Shown here one piece after another: positions 1 to 7,689 of a stretch of DNA of 11,464 nucleotides. The DNA comes from CBFHSD01 sp965658375. GTDB taxonomy: Bacteria > Bacteroidota > Bacteroidia > Flavobacteriales_G > Salibacteraceae. Location of the stretch: assembly GCA_965658375.1 (NCBI GenBank), contig CBFHSD010000057.1, positions 1 through 11,464 on the forward strand. The letters are read 5' to 3'. Each line of letters opens with the position of its first letter. The stretch's first letter is position 1. A program made the translations under genes and the position numbers. The notes beneath the pieces are model-generated. The model did no database searches and was not told the DNA's origin. It saw nothing but the letters and a program-made list of their open reading frames with translations.

Positions 1-3
1 AAG

Positions 4-1362
4 TTATTCCTCTAATTCTCCATTTTGGATCATACGGTAAAGAGTGGATTTACCAATGTCAAGTTTTTGCGAAACGGCCAATACCGAGTTGTCATATTTA
101 TCTAGATAAGTCTGTATAATTTTCCGATTGTATTCTTTCAAACTCATTTCTTTCATGAGAATGTCTTGCAATGAATTGGAAGAGTTAAAGATCACATTGT
201 CTTCTTCAACAAATTCTCCTTCGGCCATTACGCAGGCCAATTCTACAACAGCTTTCAATTCTCTTACATTCCCAGAAAAAGGATACTTCAACAGTTTGTT
301 CTTGGCTCCATTGCTAAAAGAGAGCTTTGTTACCTTATTGTCTTTTTTGTATTCTTCAACAAAATGATTGGCAATAAGTATAATGTCTTTTCCTCTTTCT
401 CTTAGCGGTGGAAGTTGGATGGGTAAGCCTAAAAGCCTATAGTATAAATCTTCTCTAAAACTTCCCGATTTGACCATTTCAGCTAAGTTACCATGCGTAG
501 CGCAAATAACTCGCACATCAATCGGAATGATTTTATTTCCACCTATCCGGGTTACTTCTCTTTCCTGGAGAACGTGAAGCAATTTAGCCTGTAGGTTAAT
601 GTCCATTTCGCCAATTTCATCTAAGAAAATGGTTCCACCCGTAGCTTCCTCAAATTTTCCAACTCTCTTTTGGTTGGCTCCTGTAAATGCACCTTTTTCA
701 TGTCCAAACAATTCACTTTCTATGAGCTCAGAAGGAATAGCCGAGATATTTACAGGAATAAATGGTTTGTTCTTTTTGGGTGAATTATAGTGAATAGCCT
801 TTGCTACCAATTCTTTACCAGTCCCAGTTTCACCAGTAATTGATACGGTAATTTTACTCGTGCATGCTTTTTCAATCATGCTATACACCTTTGTAATTGC
901 GGGACTTTTACCAACTATGGCTTTACTGAAGTCGTATTTCTTGCCAATCTCTTCTTTAAGCTTAGAGATCTCTTCTTTAAGCGCAAAGTTTTTTCTAAGG
1001 TTGTCGATGATATTAAGAAGGCGACCTCTGGTTTCATCGTTCTTTACGATGTAATCGTAGGCACCAAGTTTTAACAGTTCTACAGCAGTTGAAATGTCTT
1101 CTTGTCCAGATATAACAATGACTTGTATGTCTTTATTGAAATCTTTGATTTTTTCTAAAACCTCGGCTCCATCCATATCTGGGAGTGAGTAATCCAAGGT
1201 GACAACATCAGGACCTTGATGAAGGTTTGCCATGAATTCTTTCCCATTCATGAACTTATGGACTTCGTTGTCTTCGTTTAGTTTAAGGTTGTATTCTAAG
1301 AATCGGCAATACCAATCATCATCCTCTACAACGAATACTTTAAGGTGTTTATCTTTTGACAT
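4..1362 (-). CDS. Sigma-54-dependent response regulator, NtrC family
   Basis: Two-component regulator that would activate RNA polymerase carrying sigma-54. Numbering from the ATG at 1362 gives 452 residues, usual for the family. The N-terminal receiver (about 7-120) has the acidic cluster EDD at 13-15, phospho-acceptor D57 in LDYSLPDMDG, and K107. A helical linker leads to an AAA+ domain with Walker A GETGTGKE (177-184), the sigma-54 contact loop GAFTGA (224-229) and Walker B FLDE (246-249). A Fis-type helix-turn-helix closes the protein (about 425-446, ending GKSTLYRMIQ). All key residues are present, so it should be functional. A TTG 21 bases upstream is in frame, but the -7 box at 1381-1388 puts transcription start between the two, which favours the ATG. 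No histidine kinase gene is nearby, so the partner is unknown. Family assignment is firm; the regulon is not inferable. Confidence 0.96.
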   Translation of the reverse strand: MSKDKHLKVFVVEDDDWYCRFLEYNLKLNEDNEVHKFMNGKEFMANLHQGPDVVTLDYSLPDMDGAEVLEKIKDFNKDIQVIVISGQEDISTAVELLKLGAYDYIVKNDETRGRLLNIIDNLRKNFALKEEISKLKEEIGKKYDFSKAIVGKSPAITKVYSMIEKACTSKITVSITGETGTGKELVAKAIHYNSPKKNKPFIPVNISAIPSELIESELFGHEKGAFTGANQKRVGKFEEATGGTIFLDEIGEMDINLQAKLLHVLQEREVTRIGGNKIIPIDVRVICATHGNLAEMVKSGSFREDLYYRLLGLPIQLPPLRERGKDIILIANHFVEEYKKDNKVTKLSFSNGAKNKLLKYPFSGNVRELKAVVELACVMAEGEFVEEDNVIFNSSNSLQDILMKEMSLKEYNRKIIQTYLDKYDNSVLAVSQKLDIGKSTLYRMIQNGELEE

Positions 1363-1380
1363 CTCTATGAACTGTAGCGT

Positions 1381-1388
1381 CAAATATA
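1381..1388 (-). promoter_or_regulatory. -7 promoter box of the response regulator
   Basis: Read on the minus strand this is TATATTTG, an exact match to the Bacteroidota -7 consensus TAnnTTTG. It ends 18 bases before the ATG, giving a short A/T-rich leader. No clear -33 TTG is seen at the usual spacing. Confidence 0.6.
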
Positions 1389-1415
1389 GGCTAAGTCCAT
1401 AAATGAGAACGGTTT

Positions 1416-1793
1416 CTATTCTTGCTCTATGTCTGGGACTAAGAAGCTAAAAAATAGTTGAAGGTAATTGGTAGAGCTTTCCTCCGGCTTGTAAGTGATG
1501 TATTCTTTAATGACCTTTTCATTACCGTTCACATAAACAGATTTTACAAGGCCTAGATTCATGAATTTGTTTTCATGTGTTTGTGGCGTTCCTGCCAAAT
1601 AAATGGCGTTGTCTTTCATAGAAACAAAGAAAGCCCCTTCATTATTCTGGAGAATACTTTTAGCATCTATAGAGGGATGAAAGTAATATATGGTGTATGC
1701 CCCATCGGGTTTGGTGTCAGCACCAAAAGCACTAAAGTTGATTGTGAAAAGAACTAAGGTAGACAATACAAAAAGGGCCACTTGCTTGAACAT
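1416..1793 (-). CDS. Small secreted protein of unknown function
   Basis: A 125-residue protein with no family I recognise. Residues 1-24 form a signal peptide: a lysine near the start, a hydrophobic run (VALFVLSTLVLFTINF) and a plausible signal peptidase I site after AFGA. There is no lipobox cysteine and no T9SS tail, so a soluble periplasmic location is likely. The mature part of about 100 residues has alternating beta-like stretches (AYTIYYF, GAFFVSM, AIYLAG), a charged middle and an aromatic C-terminus (NYLQLFFSFLVP). It contains no cysteine. Its stop lies 27 bases before the -7 box of the response regulator gene and no terminator separates them, so read-through into that gene is possible. 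Signal peptide, a confident start and its own -7 box support a real gene. No function is proposed. Confidence 0.8.
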   Translation of the reverse strand: MFKQVALFVLSTLVLFTINFSAFGADTKPDGAYTIYYFHPSIDAKSILQNNEGAFFVSMKDNAIYLAGTPQTHENKFMNLGLVKSVYVNGNEKVIKEYITYKPEESSTNYLQLFFSFLVPDIEQE

Positions 1794-1847
1794 GAGATTC
1801 TAGGTTTTCTATAAGACGATTAAAATTGAGAATAGTTACACGCTCCA

Positions 1848-1855
1848 CAAATCTA
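1848..1855 (-). promoter_or_regulatory. -7 promoter box of the small secreted protein gene
   Basis: Minus-strand TAGATTTG matches TAnnTTTG exactly, 54 bases before the ATG. It lies just downstream of the terminator of the preceding gene, where a new promoter is expected. The -33 region is not convincing. Confidence 0.5.
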
Positions 1856-1881
1856 TTTCAATACCGCACTTTTAGTTTGTG

Positions 1882-1934
1882 AAAAAGCCCTAAATAACTT
1901 TAAATCTTAAACTTAAGATCTGCTATTTAGGGCT
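1882..1934 (-). terminator. Terminator of the T9SS cargo gene
   Basis: Outer arms AGCCCTAAATA (1886-1896) and TATTTAGGGCT (1924-1934) pair perfectly over 11 bp. A second 7-bp inverted repeat, ATCTTAA/TTAAGAT, sits inside (1904-1919), making a long two-part hairpin. On the minus strand the stem ends in TTTTT (1886-1882). It begins 25 bases after the stop of the large secreted gene. Confidence 0.85.
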
Positions 1935-1959
1935 CTTTTATTTTCGGGAACTTTTGCTC

Positions 1960-4470
1960 TTAATGTTTCATGAGTCGTATGCGCTGTGAGGCGCTATCTT
2001 TCTCAAGTGACAGAATGTATGTTCCTGTTGCAAGACGATGAACATTTAAGGTAGAAACTTCGCTTAGTAAAGTGATTTCGTCTACGAGTACACCTTGCAG
2101 GCTATATATTTTCAAGTTTGAACCTATGGTATTTGCATCTACTGAAATGTTGATCGTGTGAGATGAGGGGTTCGGGAACACCTTAAACAAGTTTGTTTGA
2201 TGAACAGGAGTAATGAAGTTAGAGGTGTCATTTCCTGAACTGCATGAGTCTAATCCAATGGAGATGCTGTCTGAACCTGTGCAGCCATACTGATCAAAAA
2301 CCTCTACCCAGTACATTCCGCTATCGCTTGCATTTAATGTGCTACTTGTTGAACCATCGTTCCAAGTATATGTGCTGTATGATCCAGGGTCAAGCGTGAT
2401 GGTAGTATTGATGCAAATCACTGTGTCTGCTCCGAGAGAAAAAGTGGGATGCTGCCTTTTGGTTACCGTTAGCGTATCACTTGCTACACAGCCATCTGTG
2501 TTAGTTACTAAGAGCCAATAAGTGTTGGTTTCGCTTACCCAAAGTCCGGTGTCTAAAGAAGCTGTAGACCAGATGTAGGTATAGGCAGGGTCTGTATCTG
2601 CTTGAATATACAATGAATCTCCCTCACAGAAATCGGCAGGATTTGGAGAAATTTGAGCGTTAGGTAGTGTGCCAGGTATAATATTAACTGTGTCTGAATT
2701 GACACACCCTGCTGCTGAGGTGACTTCTGCCCAGTATTGCCCCAGAGCGTAAACAGGTAAAATGTTGGTACTTGCTCCCGTATTCCACACATAGGTATGC
2801 GTAGTGTCTGTATCTGCCACCAAGTAAATAGTATCGTTAGGGCAGAGCTTTTTATTGATTGGCCAACCCACTTGTGGTAACTGATTTACGGTAACTACAA
2901 CGGTATCTTTGGCAATACAACCTTGGTTATCTGTGGTAGTAACGATGTAATTTCCACTCTGGAAAACAGTAATGCTTGAAAAGTTGGATCCTGTGCTCCA
3001 CAAATAATCATCCCATTGGTTTCCCGCATCAATTGTGTAGTAGACGCCTTGACAAAACGCAGTGTCAGAACCTAAGTCTAATTGGGGAATGAAGGCGTTT
3101 CCGAAGTTTGGTCTAATGCCTAATGTAACCTGAAATCCTGCAGTCTCAAAATCGGTCCATCCAGCACCACCATCATACCAACAAACGTAAGGGTCATAAA
3201 ATTCAGGAGAATATGCAAGTGCCAAATTCTGATTGGTCATTTGCTCGGCAGCAAAAAAGTATTTTCCAGGGGTAAGAACCACTGGGCAGCCTAATTCTAT
3301 AGTGTACCATGCCGTGTCGGTACTAGGTATCACCGTAACATCTGTTGAGTCAATTACAGAGGTGGGCTGGTTAGTGTATTCAAATATTTTCATTTTAAAG
3401 CTCATGCCAACAGTTGGCCCATAGAGTTTTACATCTATTGAGGTGACTGTGTCTGTATTGAAGACTTCGAACATTTGTCCAAACAGTCCTGTAGCCCCCG
3501 TAAAACCTATTCCTCCCGTAAAGTTGTCTCTTTCTCTCGCATAAGTGGTATCAGATATTTCAAAAGAATACAAGGCACTGTCATTTCCAGGAATGGTGTC
3601 GTTTTCTGCAATGCTTACATCAAACGTATAGTTGTACCCTCCAACTGTATTTGGAAAAATTGAAGGACTTGTCCAAATGGTGTCAACACCATACCCTAAA
3701 ATAGAATTGCTCATTCCTGTATAGGTATTGCCTCCATTCGCGCCTGTTAGAGTTACATTGGTGATGGTGTCAACTCCAAAGTTGTTTACCAGTGCGCCAA
3801 GTTCAACTGTATCTACTTGAGAAAAAGGAGTCATGTAATAAGGTGTGTTTTTGATGATTTGAGCAATACTCGCGTCATATGCGGGAAGGTTAACCAATGA
3901 AACATCATCTATTGCTATATCACTAGTAAAAGCGTTTCCACAGTATGCTCTAAATCGTACTTGAATGGTGCTGCCTTGATAAGGCATAAGGTTCACGAAT
4001 TTTTGAAGAAAAGGATCTGTCTCAATAGTTTGAGAAGGTCCCTTGATAGAGTCTACACCTCTAATCCAAGCATTGTTATGGTAGACATCAATGTATAAAT
4101 CTCCCATGCCTGCACCAAACATGTGGTACCAAAAACTCAAACCTGGAGTGGTATATCCAGTAACTGTTATACTCGGACTTGTCAAAAAGGCAGAGTCACC
4201 TGCTAATGCCGGGGTAGATGCTTCTGTGTACATGTAAATTCCAGAACCGCTTGTATGGTCTCCAGAAGGTCCGGTACCTGGTGAAGTTGTAGGCCCCGAA
4301 AGTGCTACCCACGCAAAACCACTGGTGGGCGAACCCACCCAACCATTGGACAGAATTCCTGTGGATCCAGACGTATTGCTGTCAAAATTAAAGGGTTGGC
4401 CAAATGCCGTTAAAGTGGCTACAATGCATAGAAAAGTGGTGGCTATTTGAAGGGGTTGAAACGTTCTCAT
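1960..4470 (-). CDS. Modular secreted protein with T9SS sorting domain
   Basis: An 836-residue extracellular or surface protein. Residues 1-24 are a signal peptide (cleavage near AFG/Q). Residues about 27-195 look like a MAM/concanavalin-like beta-sandwich, with LSFWYHMFGAGMGDLYIDV and a closing IAIDDVSL motif. Residues 200-305 resemble a CARDB-type beta domain and 310-455 are a further beta-rich segment. Four Ig/PKD-like repeats follow (462-742), each with a Cys pair: C473/C518, C543/C589, C615/C661 and C686/C730. Residues 760-836 form the type A T9SS tail, with FKVFPNPS, KIYSLQG and GTYILSLE, ending in basic RIRLMKH. No catalytic domain is visible, so adhesion or matrix binding is likelier than enzymatic activity. 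It is a single-gene unit with its own terminator. Signal peptide and tail are seen directly; the ligand is unknown. Confidence 0.93.
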   Translation of the reverse strand: MRTFQPLQIATTFLCIVATLTAFGQPFNFDSNTSGSTGILSNGWVGSPTSGFAWVALSGPTTSPGTGPSGDHTSGSGIYMYTEASTPALAGDSAFLTSPSITVTGYTTPGLSFWYHMFGAGMGDLYIDVYHNNAWIRGVDSIKGPSQTIETDPFLQKFVNLMPYQGSTIQVRFRAYCGNAFTSDIAIDDVSLVNLPAYDASIAQIIKNTPYYMTPFSQVDTVELGALVNNFGVDTITNVTLTGANGGNTYTGMSNSILGYGVDTIWTSPSIFPNTVGGYNYTFDVSIAENDTIPGNDSALYSFEISDTTYARERDNFTGGIGFTGATGLFGQMFEVFNTDTVTSIDVKLYGPTVGMSFKMKIFEYTNQPTSVIDSTDVTVIPSTDTAWYTIELGCPVVLTPGKYFFAAEQMTNQNLALAYSPEFYDPYVCWYDGGAGWTDFETAGFQVTLGIRPNFGNAFIPQLDLGSDTAFCQGVYYTIDAGNQWDDYLWSTGSNFSSITVFQSGNYIVTTTDNQGCIAKDTVVVTVNQLPQVGWPINKKLCPNDTIYLVADTDTTHTYVWNTGASTNILPVYALGQYWAEVTSAAGCVNSDTVNIIPGTLPNAQISPNPADFCEGDSLYIQADTDPAYTYIWSTASLDTGLWVSETNTYWLLVTNTDGCVASDTLTVTKRQHPTFSLGADTVICINTTITLDPGSYSTYTWNDGSTSSTLNASDSGMYWVEVFDQYGCTGSDSISIGLDSCSSGNDTSNFITPVHQTNLFKVFPNPSSHTINISVDANTIGSNLKIYSLQGVLVDEITLLSEVSTLNVHRLATGTYILSLEKDSASQRIRLMKH
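2245..3087 (-). repeat. Four tandem Ig/PKD-like repeats inside the T9SS cargo gene
   Basis: About 70 codons per unit. Each unit has C-x-(G/N)-x-(S/T/V), then a YxWxTG-like strand (YLWSTG, YVWNTG, YIWSTA, YTWNDG), then a GxYWxxVT-like strand and a GC(I/V/T)xxD end. Units are diverged in sequence, so this is a protein-level repeat rather than a recent DNA duplication. Confidence 0.8.
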
Positions 4471-4492
4471 AGTACTCGATTTAGGATTGTAA

Positions 4493-4524
4493 CGAATTTA
4501 GGAAGAAAAATCAAAGAAAACCAA
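4493..4524 (-). promoter_or_regulatory. Candidate promoter of the T9SS cargo gene
   Basis: On the minus strand, TTG (4524-4522), a 21-base spacer and TAAATTCG (4500-4493) give a one-mismatch version of the Bacteroidota promoter, 22 bases before the ATG. The mismatch and long spacer make this a weak call. Confidence 0.35.
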
Positions 4525-4560
4525 TGGTGCTGTTTTCTATTGATAGTCTGATTCTTTTAG

Positions 4561-5160
4561 GTGAGTTTTGTATCAAATCAGGAAGCTGTGATTCAAAAAG
4601 GAGATTCTGTAAAAGTGATGTCGCACCCAGGGGTGGGAACCGTTGTAAAGGCTGATGCCAAAGAAGTTTGGGTTGAGTTTGATGACTTCGCATTTCCTTT
4701 TCCTATAGAAGAAGTTTTAAAGGTAAACGAAGACGATAGCGTAGAGCGCTTAAAGGTGAAAGAGACGAGCAGTACAGAGGATATTTTCTTCTCAGAATCT
4801 CCAGGCGAGATCCCCATGCGGCCTGATGTTGACCTTACTAAGCATAGGTCTCGAAAAGGAATTCCTGTGGTGGATTTGCACTTGGAACATTTGGTGCGAA
4901 GAGAAGGGAACCTCAAAGCAGGCGAAAAGTTGAACATCCAATTGGAACATTTGAAAGGAGCCATTAGCACTTCTTACAGAAAGAAGGTTTCTGAAATCAT
5001 TATTGTTCACGGAGTGGGAAGCGGTAAACTGAAACAAGAAGTTCAGAATTATTTAGAAGGTTTGTATCAGGTTGATTTTTGGGATGCTTCATTCAAAGAA
5101 TTTGGTCAAGGAGCGGTACATATCAAGATTTATAGAAATAGAAAGAAAACCAGGCAATAG
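4561..5160 (+). CDS. Smr-domain protein, short DUF2027-like form
   Basis: A 199-residue cytoplasmic protein. Residues about 10-55 form a small beta-barrel-like domain (KGDSVKVMSHPGVGTVVKAD, then VWVEFDDFAFPFPIEEV), resembling the N-terminus of Bacteroidota DUF2027 proteins. An acidic linker (56-95) leads to a C-terminal Smr domain (about 100-193) with VDLHLEHL, HGVGSGKL (150-157), DASF (175-178) and GAVHI. Smr domains bind or nick nucleic acid; the substrate here is not known. As I recall, full DUF2027 proteins run near 340 residues with a domain between these two parts, which this one lacks. The start is GTG at 4561, directly after an in-frame TAG; GTG at 4588 (MIQKGDSV) is a good alternative with AGGA four bases ahead. 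No clear promoter is seen. rnpB follows 13 bases after the stop. Confidence 0.88.
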   Translation: MSFVSNQEAVIQKGDSVKVMSHPGVGTVVKADAKEVWVEFDDFAFPFPIEEVLKVNEDDSVERLKVKETSSTEDIFFSESPGEIPMRPDVDLTKHRSRKGIPVVDLHLEHLVRREGNLKAGEKLNIQLEHLKGAISTSYRKKVSEIIIVHGVGSGKLKQEVQNYLEGLYQVDFWDASFKEFGQGAVHIKIYRNRKKTRQ

Positions 5161-5163
5161 CCC

Positions 5164-5171
5164 TACCTTTG
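5164..5171 (+). promoter_or_regulatory. -7 promoter box of rnpB
   Basis: TACCTTTG matches TAnnTTTG exactly and sits three bases after the Smr stop codon. It predicts transcription start about 4 bases on, near 5175, where the P1 helix of RNase P RNA begins. Any -33 element would lie inside the Smr coding sequence; none is obvious. Confidence 0.75.
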
Positions 5172-5173
5172 CG

Positions 5174-5510
5174 GCTCAAATCGGCTCATCGCTCCGCTTG
5201 CGGAGAGGAAAGTCCGGACAGCATAGGGCATTCTGCTGCCTGTTAAAGGCAGGATGTTGTGAAGCAATTTACAGCAGCTGGCAAGTGCAACAGAGAGTAT
5301 GGCAGCCTGCAAAGGTGATGCGTGAAAGGGTAGGGTAAGAGCCTACCAGCGTTTATTGGCGACATGAGCGGCTAGGTAAACCCCAGAAGCTGAAAGACCA
5401 TGTAAACCTCGGTTTGAAAGCGGCTCGCTTGAACGGGGAGGGTAGGTCGAACAGATAAATGATGAGCATTCGTCTGTTGACGGATACAGGATCCGGCTTA
5501 TAGATTTGAT
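5174..5510 (+). ncRNA. rnpB: RNase P RNA, bacterial class A
   Basis: Catalytic RNA that removes 5' leaders from pre-tRNAs. Helix P1 closes the molecule (TCAAATC at 5176-5182 with GATTTGA at 5503-5509). P2 pairs GCTCATC (5184-5190) with GATGAGC (5461-5467). P3 is short, CTCCG/CGGAG with a CTTG loop (5192-5205). The conserved GAGGAAAGTCCGGACA block lies at 5205-5220 and GCATAGGGCA follows at 5221-5230. Further hallmarks are GCAACAGAGAG, GTGAAAGGGTAGGGTAAGAG, AGATAAATGATGAGC and, near the 3' end, ACAGGATCCGGCTTATAG. About 337 nt is normal for class A. The recognition rests on these conserved blocks and is firm; ends are accurate to a few bases. Confidence 0.97.
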
Positions 5511-5540
5511 TTAAAAAGGTTCTTTCGGGAACCTTTTTAA
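5511..5540 (+). terminator. First terminator of rnpB
   Basis: A perfect 12-bp hairpin: TTAAAAAGGTTC (5511-5522), loop TTTCGG, GAACCTTTTTAA (5529-5540). The loop contains a stable TTCG tetraloop. It starts directly after helix P1 and ends in a T-run. Confidence 0.88.
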
Positions 5541-5542
5541 AT

Positions 5543-5575
5543 AAAAAGCCCCCGTCATTTGACGGGGGCTTTTTT
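5543..5575. terminator. Bidirectional terminator between rnpB and DPP III
   Basis: A perfect 14-bp stem, AAAAAGCCCCCGTC (5543-5556) with GACGGGGGCTTTTT (5561-5574), and a 4-base loop. The GC core is flanked by A- and T-runs, so it works on both strands. It backs up rnpB termination and ends the convergent peptidase gene, whose stop is 20 bases away. Confidence 0.93.
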
Positions 5576-5595
5576 ATGCAATTCAGTTTGTTTGC

Positions 5596-7632
5596 TTACA
5601 GGTTACCGTATGTAGAGCTGTATTCAAGCATTTGGTTGGTAAAGTTATCGGGGTATTCTACCTTAATATCGCTAATATTCTCGCCTTCCATAACTGGAAC
5701 CAAACGCGGATTGATGAATCCACCGAACGGTGCGATGTTCAATGAAGCAGAACGCTCAAGCACTTCTTTGTGTAATTCTGGGTCTACCTGAACACCGTAG
5801 GTTTCTACCAAACTTCTTCCTGCTTCAAAATCACCTTCACTTTTAATGCGTTGTATTTCGGCCAATAACTCACCAAACAACACACGTAGTTTTTCGTAAT
5901 CATTAATAACGAAGTAGGTTTTTCCATTCTCTACTTTTTTCTCAATCACATTCTCCGCTTGTCCCTTTTCATAAGCCCAAGCAGCTACCAATTGACGGTT
6001 ACGCATGTGATCTTCTTCAATCACTTCGCCTTCTTCAATTCTTCTCAATTGAACCATAAGTCCATTTCTGATATAGCCATCATACTCTGCTTTTCCTACG
6101 TCTAAGGTCTTCATTAAACCAAGGTCAAGCATTTTTTGATCCATGATGTAATAAAGTGCCACCAAATCAGCACGACCTTCTTCTAAGGTTGAAGAGTAGT
6201 TCTTCAAGGTTTCTTTTGGAGTTCCTACACCGTCATTTAATTTACCAGAAGCGTGTCCAACTACCTCGTGCAATGCTGTGTGTAGTTTGCTAGATAAAGT
6301 GCTATGCGCTTTAGCGCGGTCTTTTTCTTCTTGAGAATAAGCGAACTCATCTGTATATCCACCACCACTTGAGTGCTCATATGCTTGAACGATGTTCCCT
6401 AAAGAAACTGATTTGGAACCGTGTTCCGCTCTAATCCAGTTGGCATTAGGTAGGTTCACTCCAATTGGTGTAGAAGGAGAAGCATCACCAGCTTCACCAG
6501 CTACGTTTACTACTTTATAAGTTACACCAACCACTTTTTCTTTCTTGAATTCATCAGCAATAGGAGAGTTGTCTTCAAACCATTGTACGTTTTGATCTAC
6601 CACTTTCATGCGTGCACTGGCATCAAAATCTTTGATTTGTACCACTGTTTCATAAGAACCTCTGTAACCCAATGGATCATTGTATACCTCAATGAACGAA
6701 TTGATGTAGTCAATGTCTCCTTCAGTAGCTTTTGTCCAAGCAATGTTATAGGCATCCCACATTTTCAAATCACCAGTTTCATAGTACTGTATCAATAACT
6801 CTAAAGCTTCTGCTTGAGCAGGGTTTTCAGCTACTTCAATTGCCATTCTCAACCAGTAAGTGATGCGTTCTATGGCTGGTCCGTACATGCCTTTGATAGA
6901 CCATACTTCTTCTTTGATAGAACCATCTTCCATTCTCACCAATTTAGAGTTTAACCCATAAGAAACAGGTTGCTTATCTGTGCTGTCTTTCAGCGCGGCA
7001 TAAAATGCTTCTGCTTCTTTTTGTGTGATGTCTGGATCGTAAAAGTTTGTAGCAGAAGTAAGTAATAGGTCAACTCCATCTGCTTTGTTTACTTTCTTTT
7101 TATCTATTTCGGGGTTGAATATGACTTCCAGCACCTCGTCTGATAGGTCATGGCCGGCTTCGCTCAGTAAACTTTCGAAATACGCTCTTGAAAATTCTGG
7201 ATTGATTTTGTTGTACGAATAATGGTGGTGAATTCCATTCGAGAACCAAACACGCTTGGTGTAGGTCATGAATTGATTCCATTCTGGAGTCGCTTTGTCT
7301 CCACTGTAGTTTGCAATTACAGCTTCTAAAGCTTTTCTGATTGTGAGGTTGTGTCTGTAATTCTGGTCCCAAATAATGTCTCTTCCTTCATAACCAGCTT
7401 GGGTAAGGAAGTAGACCAATTTACGTTGTTTGGGTGTAAGCTTTTCAAAACCAGGAATTTGGTAACGAATGATTTTGAGATCGGCAAATTGCTCGGTTGT
7501 CCAAGCGAAGTCATCTTTTTTATCCGTTGCTTCCATTTCTGTTGTTTCGTTGGTATTGGTTGTTTCATTCGGGGAACAGGCTATTCCAGCGCAGCCGATA
7601 GCAAGTGAAACCATTGCGAGTTTAAGATTCAT
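5596..7632 (-). CDS. Dipeptidyl-peptidase III, M49 metallopeptidase, probable lipoprotein
   Basis: Zinc exopeptidase that releases dipeptides from the N-terminus of oligopeptides. The family signature HExxGH is present as HEVVGH (H455, E456, H460). The third zinc ligand lies in the second motif EEGRAD (484-489), by family analogy E485. The length of 678 residues is typical of Bacteroidota M49 enzymes. The N-terminus is a short hydrophobic leader with two possible lipid-attachment cysteines (C14, C19), then a Thr/Asn/Glu-rich linker, implying a membrane-anchored protein facing the periplasm or cell surface. Neither lipobox is canonical, since position -3 is Ala or Gly. Bacteroidota M49 proteins are sometimes labelled dihydrofolate reductase in databases; nothing here supports that. 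It has its own -7 box and shares a terminator with rnpB. Likely role: peptide scavenging or turnover. Confidence 0.94.
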   Translation of the reverse strand: MNLKLAMVSLAIGCAGIACSPNETTNTNETTEMEATDKKDDFAWTTEQFADLKIIRYQIPGFEKLTPKQRKLVYFLTQAGYEGRDIIWDQNYRHNLTIRKALEAVIANYSGDKATPEWNQFMTYTKRVWFSNGIHHHYSYNKINPEFSRAYFESLLSEAGHDLSDEVLEVIFNPEIDKKKVNKADGVDLLLTSATNFYDPDITQKEAEAFYAALKDSTDKQPVSYGLNSKLVRMEDGSIKEEVWSIKGMYGPAIERITYWLRMAIEVAENPAQAEALELLIQYYETGDLKMWDAYNIAWTKATEGDIDYINSFIEVYNDPLGYRGSYETVVQIKDFDASARMKVVDQNVQWFEDNSPIADEFKKEKVVGVTYKVVNVAGEAGDASPSTPIGVNLPNANWIRAEHGSKSVSLGNIVQAYEHSSGGGYTDEFAYSQEEKDRAKAHSTLSSKLHTALHEVVGHASGKLNDGVGTPKETLKNYSSTLEEGRADLVALYYIMDQKMLDLGLMKTLDVGKAEYDGYIRNGLMVQLRRIEEGEVIEEDHMRNRQLVAAWAYEKGQAENVIEKKVENGKTYFVINDYEKLRVLFGELLAEIQRIKSEGDFEAGRSLVETYGVQVDPELHKEVLERSASLNIAPFGGFINPRLVPVMEGENISDIKVEYPDNFTNQMLEYSSTYGNL

Positions 7633-7654
7633 ATTACAAATTTTTGATGCATCA

Positions 7655-7662
7655 CAAATATA
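7655..7662 (-). promoter_or_regulatory. -7 promoter box of the DPP III gene
   Basis: Minus-strand TATATTTG, an exact TAnnTTTG, ends 22 bases before the ATG. It lies in the 57-base gap after the upstream membrane-protein gene. The -33 region shows no clear TTG. Confidence 0.6.
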
Positions 7663-7689
7663 GCACGCTAGTGGACGTGAAGAAGGAAG

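Noticed and set aside
1363..1383. Upstream TTG start for the response regulator, seven residues longer
   Set aside because: The TTG overlaps the exact -7 box at 1381-1388, so it would lie upstream of transcription start; the ATG at 1362 also fits the family N-terminus.
4593..4970. A 125-codon minus-strand frame opposite the Smr gene
   Set aside because: It is the antisense of conserved Smr codons, with Ser/Thr/Phe-rich sequence typical of shadow frames.
5072..5338. An 88-codon plus-strand open frame running from the Smr gene into rnpB
   Set aside because: It covers the conserved 5' half of RNase P RNA in a frame different from the Smr gene, and the translation has no recognisable features.
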